Assembly (NCBI RefSeq): GCF_030063445.1
Contig: NZ_JASITD010000005.1
Coordinates: forward strand, 1 to 64,000
Origin: Hymenobacter sp. H14-R3
Lineage (GTDB): Bacteria > Bacteroidota > Bacteroidia > Cytophagales > Hymenobacteraceae
Reading direction: 5' to 3'
DNA length: 64,000 bases
Part shown: one piece after another, positions 58,497 to 64,000 of the stretch
How the letters are laid out: each line of letters opens with the position of its first letter
Numbering within the stretch: position 1 is the first letter of the stretch
Notes under the pieces: model-generated
What the model was told of the DNA's origin: nothing
Databases searched by the model: none
What the model saw: only the letters and a program-made list of their open reading frames with translations
Position numbers and translations under genes: made by a program

Positions 58497-59870
58497 CTAA
58501 GCCGATGCCGGTAAAAACTCCGCCACGGCTTCACTCAAATCCAGTACTTGCACGCCCGGTAGCGCGGCCTCGATGATGCTGGCCCCGGCCGCCGAGCGGT
58601 AGCCGCCGGCGCAGTGCACCAGCACGGGCTTATCGGCCGGAATCTCGCCCAGGCGCTCGCGCAGCTCGGGCAGTGGGATGAGTAAAGCCTTGCTGAACAA
58701 GAGGTTGTAGGCTTCGTTATGGTTGCGAATATCCACGATGGTGAACTGCTCGGGGTGCTGGCGCACGGCGTCCACATCCACGGTGGGGCTGGTGGCGAGC
58801 TGCGCGGTGGGGGCCAGCAACGCCCCTTTCACGTTGCCCTCGTAGCCGATTTTGGCGGTTTTGCGCAGCACGGCGTCGAGCTGAATCTGGGTGTCGGCGA
58901 GCAGGTAGAACTTCTCCTGCGGGCCCACGATGGAGCCCAGCCAGGTTTCGAACTTGCCACCGTCCTGGAGATTGATGGCCCCGGGCAGGTGGCCGGCGCG
59001 AAACTGGGCGGCCGGGCGGGTGTCAACCAGCAGCACGCCGGCCTCCAGGGGCGTGGCGGCGTGCAGGCGCGGCACCGCCCTGATGCTGTCCTCAAAGTTG
59101 GGCGCGCCCTGCTTGTTCAGCAGCACATCGTGGCCAAAGTACTTGGGTATAAATGGCTGGTCTTCCAGTAGCACCCGAATAAACTCGGGCTCCGACATGG
59201 GTTGCAGGGCGTAGTTGGTAGCCAGCTCTTTGCCAATGGTACTGTCGAGGTCGGAGCTGGTGGTTTTGCCGCACAGCGAGCCGGGGCCGTGGGCGGGGTA
59301 CACCTTGGTGGTGGGGGGTAGGGCCATCAGCTTTTGGCGCAGGCTGGCGTAGAGCTGGGCGGCGAGGTCCTCGCGGGTGTGGCCGCTGGTGGCGGCGGCC
59401 TCGCGCAGGTCGGGCCGGCCCACGTCGCCCACAAAAAGCGTGTCGCCGGTGAATACGGCGCGGGTTTGGGCCAGCTCGTCCAGCAGCAAAATGCTGATGC
59501 TGTCGGGCGAGTGGCCGGGGGTGTTAATAGCGTGTAATTCAATGGTGCCCAGCTTGATGCGGTCGCCGTCGTCAAAATCGCGGTGTGGGTAGCGGGCGCC
59601 CGTGAGCTTGCTGCAATAGATGGGGGCGTTGGTTTCCTGGGCTATTTCCAGGTGGCTGCTCACGAAGTCGGCGTGGGGATGCGTCTCTAGCACGGCCACT
59701 ATCTCGGCGTCGTGCTCGTCGGCAAAGTCGTAGTAGGGCTGGGGGTCGCGGCCGGGGTCGATAACGGCCACCTGCCGGCCCGCCCGCACGGCGTAGGAGG
59801 CGTGGGCGAGGCCCTTGTCATAAAATTGCTGAATCTGCACCGCGGGGGTGCTACTACTGGGAAGCGGCAT
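58497..59870 (-). CDS. CstB-like persulfide dioxygenase-rhodanese fusion
   Basis: 457 residues from ATG 59870; the upstream frame to 59957 crosses the promoter. The N-terminal metallo-beta-lactamase domain has THPHADFVSSH (metal site, HxHxD), INTPGHSPDSIS, FTGDTLFVGDVGRPDL and VYPAHGPGSLC. Two rhodanese domains follow: the first (LLVDTRPAAQFRAGHLPGA) lacks a catalytic Cys, the second has VHCAGGYRSA with it. The order is that of CstB, which oxidises low-molecular-weight persulfides and makes thiosulfate in sulfide detoxification. Own promoter; no CstR-type regulator nearby. Confidence 0.9.
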   Translation of the reverse strand: MPLPSSSTPAVQIQQFYDKGLAHASYAVRAGRQVAVIDPGRDPQPYYDFADEHDAEIVAVLETHPHADFVSSHLEIAQETNAPIYCSKLTGARYPHRDFDDGDRIKLGTIELHAINTPGHSPDSISILLLDELAQTRAVFTGDTLFVGDVGRPDLREAAATSGHTREDLAAQLYASLRQKLMALPPTTKVYPAHGPGSLCGKTTSSDLDSTIGKELATNYALQPMSEPEFIRVLLEDQPFIPKYFGHDVLLNKQGAPNFEDSIRAVPRLHAATPLEAGVLLVDTRPAAQFRAGHLPGAINLQDGGKFETWLGSIVGPQEKFYLLADTQIQLDAVLRKTAKIGYEGNVKGALLAPTAQLATSPTVDVDAVRQHPEQFTIVDIRNHNEAYNLLFSKALLIPLPELRERLGEIPADKPVLVHCAGGYRSAAGASIIEAALPGVQVLDLSEAVAEFLPASA

Positions 59871-59935
59871 GGGGGTTGTTGGCAGCGGATGGGCTAAAGG
59901 CCTGAGAATCGGGCTGCCGGGGTAGGTGATAAGGT

Positions 59936-59943
59936 CAAATATA
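59936..59943 (-). promoter_or_regulatory. Minus-strand -7 element TATATTTG
   Basis: CAAATATA on the plus strand gives TATATTTG, an exact TAnnTTTG, 65 bases before the ATG at 59870. It supports that start, because the longer frame would begin only 14 bases beyond the element. Confidence 0.6.
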
Positions 59944-60000
59944 ATGAGCCGGCCCAATACTACGGCCAGGCTTTGGCCCTGCTGGCGGCGGCCGGGCCCA

Positions 60001-60033
60001 AAAAAAGCGCCGACCCACGGGCCGGCGCTTTTT
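60001..60033 (-). terminator. Terminator after the Spy-like gene
   Basis: AAAAAAGCGCCG and CGGCGCTTTTT pair around ACCCACGGGC (with CCC/GGG inside), 25 bases past the stop of the minus-strand gene at 60058. Confidence 0.85.
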
Positions 60034-60057
60034 GCAACGAGGGGCTAGGCCCAGGGG

Positions 60058-60492
60058 CTAGCCTTTGGCTTTTATTTTGCCGCCGTGCTCGCCTTTGTGG
60101 TGGTGCTCTTTTTGCATGGCGGTCAGCCTGCCATACTGGTCGGCGTTGAGCACGCCTTGTAGCTGCTGCTGGTACTTGGCGCGGCCGGCTTTCATTTCTT
60201 CGTGGCGGGCTTTGCGCTGCTCTTTGGCAGGGTACTTGGCCTTGAGGGCCTGGCCCTCCTGGGCCTGGGCCAGCAGAATTTGGTGCACCTGGGGCTGCTG
60301 GGCCGCCGTGAGGCTCAGCTTTTTGGTGAGCACGGTGGTGCGGGTGTCAGCGCGTTGCTCGGGCGTTTTATTGTGGCCCATGCGGTGCACGCGGTGGGTG
60401 GGCAGTTGGGTGGTGGTAGTGGCGGGGGCAGTTTGGGCGAAGCTGGCGGTGGCAAAGGCCAGGGCGGCCAGCAGAAGCAGGGAATTTTTCAT
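60058..60492 (-). CDS. Periplasmic Spy/CpxP-like protein
   Basis: 144 residues. Signal peptide (LLLLAALAFATASFAQ), a Thr/Pro linker, then a basic, highly charged helical body with an LTAAQQPQVHQILLAQ segment that matches the LTxxQ repeat of Spy/CpxP proteins and a His-rich tail (KEHHHKGEHGGK). Spy-type proteins are small ATP-independent periplasmic chaperones or metal-responsive sensors. A second relative lies upstream at 60834. The His-rich end may bind metal. Confidence 0.78.
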   Translation of the reverse strand: MKNSLLLLAALAFATASFAQTAPATTTTQLPTHRVHRMGHNKTPEQRADTRTTVLTKKLSLTAAQQPQVHQILLAQAQEGQALKAKYPAKEQRKARHEEMKAGRAKYQQQLQGVLNADQYGRLTAMQKEHHHKGEHGGKIKAKG

Positions 60493-60610
60493 AAGAGAGA
60501 GGCAGAGAAGTTTTTAAGCAGAAAAAAGGCGAGAAAGCAGGAAGCGCGGCCGCGCTGGCTCCGGGTACAAGGGCAATTGCAAGGAGCAGGCCAAAGGCGG
60601 CCCGGGCAGC

Positions 60611-60648
60611 AAAAAGCCCGCTTCACACCGATGAAGAGGGCTTTTTTA
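60611..60648. terminator. Terminator between the two Spy-like genes
   Basis: AAAAAGCCCGCTTCA and TGAAGAGGGCTTTTTT pair with one mismatch around CACCGA. It separates the two minus-strand genes. The remaining 340-base gap also holds a degenerate family 1 repeat. Confidence 0.8.
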
Positions 60649-60701
60649 TAGATGAAGAAAACGATTTATCCCGCTCGTCGTGCTGCGAAAGGACGTCGAT
60701 A

Positions 60702-60793
60702 GAACGTCATACTGAATGCAGTGAAGTATCGCGCTCGCCTCGTTGGCCGGTGCTGGTTACGCAGCAGAGATGCTTCCTTCGTCAGCATAGCGT
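60702..60793. repeat. Degenerate inverted repeat (family 1)
   Basis: GAACGTCATACTGAATGCAG on the left and AGAGATGCTTCCTTCGTCAG with CATAGCGTTT on the right keep the family marks, but pairing is much reduced. Confidence 0.6.
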
Positions 60794-60833
60794 TTGAGGA
60801 AACAGCTCCTTACTCATTACCAATCACTTCCTG

Positions 60834-61202
60834 CTAATTTCCCACCCCGGCCGTGGTGTGCAGCTGGCTGATGCGGGCGGCCTTAAGCTGCTGGTACCTG
60901 GCGTATTGGGTGGGCGTGAGAACCCCGCGAATCAGCTCGTCCGACTTGGCGCGGTCAAAGGCCATGGCTACGCGCAGGGCGGCGGGGTCGTCCTGGTGGG
61001 CGGTGCGGTCGGCGTCCATGTGCTGGCGGGTTAGCAGCAGCACTTGGCGCAGGCGGGTGTTCTGGTCGGCCGAAAGGCCCAGCTCCTGGGTCATGCGCTG
61101 GGCCTGGGCGGCCACGGCCTTTTGCACGGCCGGGGTGGCTTGGGCCCGGGCGGTGCCGGCCGCCAGGCCCAGTAAGGCTACAAATAGAAGCGTCTTGCTC
61201 AC
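60834..61202 (-). CDS. Small periplasmic Spy-like protein
   Basis: 122 residues. Signal peptide (LLFVALLGLAAGTARAQ), then two or three helices: AQRMTQELGLSADQNTRLRQ and VLTPTQYARYQQLKAARI; the LTPTQYARYQ segment is typical of Spy-like LTxxQ proteins of Bacteroidota. Probably a periplasmic chaperone-like protein paralogous to the 60058 gene. Own promoter element at 61240. Confidence 0.75.
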   Translation of the reverse strand: MSKTLLFVALLGLAAGTARAQATPAVQKAVAAQAQRMTQELGLSADQNTRLRQVLLLTRQHMDADRTAHQDDPAALRVAMAFDRAKSDELIRGVLTPTQYARYQQLKAARISQLHTTAGVGN

Positions 61203-61239
61203 AGCAACTGATAGAATAAAGTGGGGAAAAGTAATAGGA

Positions 61240-61247
61240 CAAAAGTA
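61240..61247 (-). promoter_or_regulatory. Minus-strand -7 element TACTTTTG
   Basis: CAAAAGTA on the plus strand is TACTTTTG on the minus strand, an exact TAnnTTTG, 37 bases before the ATG at 61202. Confidence 0.6.
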
Positions 61248-61463
61248 GGTTCGCGCCGCCGCAGTTGGCGGGGTAAAAAGGAGTGGGGGAGAGGGTTGGG
61301 CCGCGCCGGGCCGCCCAGCGCAAAGGCCCGGCCAAACCAGCGAGCGCGCCAGTCGCGAAGTTTAGCGTATTTTCGGCCCAGCCGAACTGTTCCTCGGTGT
61401 TAATTCAACGCGAAAAAGCCGCTACTAGTACTTCCCCCCACTCGTTCTTTTCCTCTCTCTTGC

Positions 61464-63029
61464 ATGGCTAGTATTTTTGCCAAAAAACCGCTTGCTCAGC
61501 TTCTGGGCGAAGCAAACTCTACCGGGCACGGCACCCTCCAACGCACGCTGGGCGCGGGCAACCTCGTGGCGCTGGGCGTGGGCGCCATCATCGGGGCGGG
61601 CCTGTTTGTGCGCACCGCCGCCGCCGCGGCCCAGGCCGCGGGGCCGGGCGTTACGCTGGCCTTCATTGTGGCGGCCATTGGCTGCGTGTTTGCCGGGCTG
61701 TGCTACGCCGAGTTTGCGGCCATGATTCCGATTGCCGGCTCGGCCTACACCTACGCCTATACCACCATGGGCGAGTTTGTGGCCTGGGTTATTGGCTGGG
61801 CCCTCATTATGGAGTATGCGCTGGGCGCGGCCACCGTGTCTATCGCCTGGAGCGAGTACCTCAATAAGTTGCTGGAAGTCTTCCACACCAGTATACCCTA
61901 CCACCTCAGCCACTCGCCCTTCGAGCACGCCGTGGTAAACGGCGTGCAGGTGCACGGCCTCATCAACCTGCCGGCGCTGTTCGTGATTGTGGCCCTGAGC
62001 CTGCTGCTGGTAAAAGGCACCCAGGAATCGGCTACCTTCAACGCCGTAGTGGTGGTGCTGAAAGTGGCTATCGTATTGGTATTCATTGCAGTGGGCTGGC
62101 AGTTTATCAACCCCGCCAACCACACGCCTTACTTCATTCCGGCCGACCAGCCGCCCATTGGCCCGCACTCGTACTCCGACTGGAACAAGCACGGCTTTGG
62201 CGGTATTTTGGGGGGCGCGGCCATCGTATTCTTCGCCTTTATCGGGTTCGATGCCGTGAGCACGGCCGCGCAGGAAGCCAAGAATCCTAAGCGCGACATG
62301 CCCATCGGCATTCTGGGCTCGCTGGCTATTTGCACGGTGCTCTACATCCTGTTTGGGCACGTGCTGACGGGCGTGGCCAGCTGGCGCGAATTTGCCGACC
62401 CCGCCGTGGGCGGCGAGGCGTCGGTGGCCTACGCCATTCAGGCGCACATGCCCGGCTACGGCTGGCTGGCTACCGCCGTTACGGTGGGTATCCTGCTGGG
62501 CTTCACCTCGGTTATCCTGGTAATGCTGATGGGCCAGAGCCGCGTGTTCTTCTCCATGGCCAAGGACGGGCTCATGCCCAAGGCATTTTCCGAGTTGCAC
62601 CCCAAGTTCAACACGCCCTACAAATCCAACCTCATGCTGATGGTATTCGTGGGCCTGTTTGCGGCCTTTGTGCCCGGCTCGCTGGCCGGCGACCTCACCT
62701 CGTTCGGTACGCTGCTGGCCTTCGTGCTGGTGAGCCTGGGCGTGTGGATTATGCGCAAGTCGAACCCCGACCAGCCGCGGCCGTTCCGCGCGCCGCTCTC
62801 GTCGCCCAGCTTACCGCTGGTGCCCGTAATGGGCGCGCTCGTCTGCCTGCTGCTCATCGGCGCCCTCGACTCGTTCACCCTGAAAGTGGCCTTTGGCTGG
62901 ATGTTCCTCGGCTTCATCGTGTATTTCCTCTACGGCAAGCGCAATTCGATGCTGCAAAAAGGCATCGTGGTTATCCCTGAAGAAATGGAAAAAGAAGCCT
63001 TCATCAAGCCCGACCCCAATAACCGGTAG
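61464..63029 (+). CDS. APC-family amino-acid permease, cationic amino-acid transporter type
   Basis: 521 residues with about 12-14 membrane helices. The opening ALGVGAIIGAGLFV is the substrate-binding unwound helix of the APC fold; GFDAVSTAAQEAKNPKRDMP is the conserved loop of the CAT/YfnA group; the C-terminus has two extra helices before the PEEMEKEAF tail. It imports amino acids by proton coupling at the inner membrane. The specific substrate cannot be told. Followed by a terminator and a family 1 repeat. Confidence 0.93.
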   Translation: MASIFAKKPLAQLLGEANSTGHGTLQRTLGAGNLVALGVGAIIGAGLFVRTAAAAAQAAGPGVTLAFIVAAIGCVFAGLCYAEFAAMIPIAGSAYTYAYTTMGEFVAWVIGWALIMEYALGAATVSIAWSEYLNKLLEVFHTSIPYHLSHSPFEHAVVNGVQVHGLINLPALFVIVALSLLLVKGTQESATFNAVVVVLKVAIVLVFIAVGWQFINPANHTPYFIPADQPPIGPHSYSDWNKHGFGGILGGAAIVFFAFIGFDAVSTAAQEAKNPKRDMPIGILGSLAICTVLYILFGHVLTGVASWREFADPAVGGEASVAYAIQAHMPGYGWLATAVTVGILLGFTSVILVMLMGQSRVFFSMAKDGLMPKAFSELHPKFNTPYKSNLMLMVFVGLFAAFVPGSLAGDLTSFGTLLAFVLVSLGVWIMRKSNPDQPRPFRAPLSSPSLPLVPVMGALVCLLLIGALDSFTLKVAFGWMFLGFIVYFLYGKRNSMLQKGIVVIPEEMEKEAFIKPDPNNR

Positions 63030-63044
63030 GTTGGTTTGAGTTAA

Positions 63045-63083
63045 AAAAAGACCCCGCTGGCAAGCTGCCGGCGGGGTCTTTTT
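63045..63083 (+). terminator. Terminator after the permease gene
   Basis: AAAAAGACCCCGC and GCGGGGTCTTTTT form a perfect 13-bp stem with inner CTGGC/GCCGG pairing, 15 bases past the stop. Confidence 0.92.
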
Positions 63084-63121
63084 AGCTGTAAGTAATTCGG
63101 TGGAATTGCTTATATCAAATA

Positions 63122-63213
63122 GCGTCATGCTGAACGCCGTGAAGCAGCTCAATCTCATTGGTAAACGATTGATTTAGTGAACAGTAGAGATGCTTCACGG
63201 CGCTCAGCACGAC
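63122..63213. repeat. Intergenic inverted repeat (family 1)
   Basis: GCGTCATGCTGAACGCCGTG and the opposite CACGGCGCTCAGCACGAC pair, with GAAGCA/TGCTTC inside. It lies between the convergent permease and STAS-like genes. Confidence 0.85.
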
Positions 63214-63256
63214 ATTATTTTTATCTGTATTAAGTAAGTATCTTTCAATCAATAAG

Positions 63257-63733
63257 TTATCGCTTATAGCCCAACGCAGGTCGAAACTGATTCAACCAAG
63301 CCTGGGCGGTGGTCTCGTCTACAAACCAACCTGCGCGGTACGTGGCCAATTGTAGGGCGGCCGTGGGCGGCGCGTAGTGATGGGCTCGCAACTCCTGCCA
63401 AAACTCGGCCTGCGCAATGAAGGCCAGGCAGGGCACGCGGCCCAGGGTGCGGTGCACACGGGGCAAAAATTCTTCGGCCAGCCACTCGTACACGTCGGTG
63501 GGGCGGCCGGAGGCATCGGCCCGGCCATCGAGCAGCCAGTAGGGGCAATTGTGGCGTTGGGCATGCTCCAATATCATTTCGCACGCCTCCGTCATTTCGG
63601 TGGCCGATAGTGGGTGCCGCACAGTGCCCCGGATGAGGGGCGGCGTGGCCTGGTAATGCACCGAGTAGTAGCGCAGCCGGCCGTCGGCGATGGTATCAGA
63701 ACGCGGAGTACCTACTTTATATAAGTTTCTCAT
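63257..63733 (-). CDS. STAS-like protein of unknown function (paralogue of the 3604 gene)
   Basis: 158 residues, no signal peptide. Shares with the 3604-4026 protein the sequence plan IRGTVRHPLSATEM ... EHAQRHNCPYWLLDGR ... LPRVHRTLGRVPCLAFIAQ ... QAWLNQF, i.e. two alpha-beta halves around a WLLD core. Its start abuts the stop of the DUF2945 gene (TAA then ATG on the minus strand), so the two are cotranscribed. Role unknown. Confidence 0.75.
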   Translation of the reverse strand: MRNLYKVGTPRSDTIADGRLRYYSVHYQATPPLIRGTVRHPLSATEMTEACEMILEHAQRHNCPYWLLDGRADASGRPTDVYEWLAEEFLPRVHRTLGRVPCLAFIAQAEFWQELRAHHYAPPTAALQLATYRAGWFVDETTAQAWLNQFRPALGYKR

Positions 63734-63940
63734 TTAAAGGGCTTTAACTTCACTTTTGAGCTTGAGCACGCGGTCGCCATTGCCCTGCACGATAAGCAGG
63801 GCAGGGTCGTCGGCCGAGCCGTTGCGGGTGATGTCGCTGCCCTTGAGCTTGCGGGTAATTGGCTCTTTATGAACGGATTCTATTTTACCGGTGGCCGTGC
63901 CGGTACCGTATTTCCAGCTTACCTGGGTGCCTTTGCGCAT
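63734..63940 (-). CDS. DUF2945 / hypervirulence-associated Tudor-like protein
   Basis: 68 residues from ATG 63940 (MRKGTQVSWKYG); the longer frame to 63994 is less likely because the domain begins at this Met. The pattern G-x2-V-x-W ... GTATGKIESVHKEPITRKLKG ... ADDPALLIVQGNGDRVLKLKSEV matches the small HVA1/DUF2945 Tudor-like fold. Function in bacteria is not known. Its stop is directly followed by the start of the STAS-like gene. Confidence 0.82.
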   Translation of the reverse strand: MRKGTQVSWKYGTGTATGKIESVHKEPITRKLKGSDITRNGSADDPALLIVQGNGDRVLKLKSEVKAL

Positions 63941-64000
63941 GGATGGGAAATGGCTAGTTGAGTGGCTAGTAGAGGGTACCGCCTGAACGTACATTAAAGC

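Noticed and set aside
1..64000. tRNA or rRNA genes
   Set aside because: No T-arm-like GGTTCGAATCC with matching acceptor stem and no rRNA-like stretch was noticed by eye; a covariance search was not possible.

Overview
The window is chromosomal DNA from a member of the Bacteroidota, most likely a Hymenobacter-like cytophagal bacterium. The sequence is GC-rich, with two SusC/SusD pairs, type IX secretion system (T9SS) parts (PorQ and a PorE-like protein), two large secreted proteins with T9SS-type C-terminal tails, few Shine-Dalgarno sites but several TAnnTTTG promoter elements, and many long intergenic inverted repeats. No species can be named from this.

Layout. 1-3.5 kb: tail of an IS630-like transposase, an outer-membrane barrel protein, Hsp20 and an HtrA/Deg protease. 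3.6-9.5 kb: a duplicated two-gene unit in which a small STAS-like gene faces an 845-residue delta-60-repeat protein; the second copy of the small gene is a remnant. 9.6-16.5 kb: an ALDH7-type dehydrogenase, a frameshifted membrane-protein gene, a glycosyltransferase plus two sugar-nucleotide SDRs, and a DUF4252 lipoprotein. 16.7-25.4 kb: housekeeping genes (NUDIX, plsC, gatC, a TPR membrane protein with an ABC ATPase, cobalamin adenosyltransferase, ilvE, and prfB with its programmed +1 frameshift). 25.5-35.7 kb: two divergent SusC/SusD loci of lower GC. 35.8-43.3 kb: hslU, porQ, lon and the PorE-like OmpA protein. 43.4-50.8 kb: a RhuM-Fic fusion, a GT9 heptosyltransferase-like protein, a PolX protein with a degenerate polymerase site, an EVE protein, a large secreted protein and rnhB. 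51-54.7 kb: a CZB zinc-sensor / histidine kinase / response regulator operon, then gcvT. 54.8-58.3 kb: comB, an immunity-like orphan, a DUF692 (MNIO) RiPP locus and a DUF4375 protein. 58.5-64 kb: a CstB-like persulfide dioxygenase-rhodanese, two Spy-like periplasmic proteins, an amino-acid permease, a second STAS-like protein and a DUF2945 protein.

The most interesting locus is at 56280-57694 on the minus strand. A 55-codon gene, which I found by translating the intergenic region by hand, encodes a lipoprotein-type peptide ending in CPACGMG. It lies directly upstream of a multinuclear iron oxidase (DUF692) gene. That arrangement is the hallmark of a RiPP in which cysteines of a short peptide are rebuilt by an MNIO enzyme; here the leader is a lipoprotein signal and no separate partner protein is present.

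How genes work together: HtrA, Lon, HslU, Hsp20 and the Spy-like proteins serve protein quality control; PorQ and the PorE-like protein belong to the system that would export the two delta-60 proteins; the glycosyltransferase/SDR block makes or transfers an unusual sugar; the CZB-kinase-receiver operon is a complete small signalling unit. No tRNA, rRNA or CRISPR array was seen.
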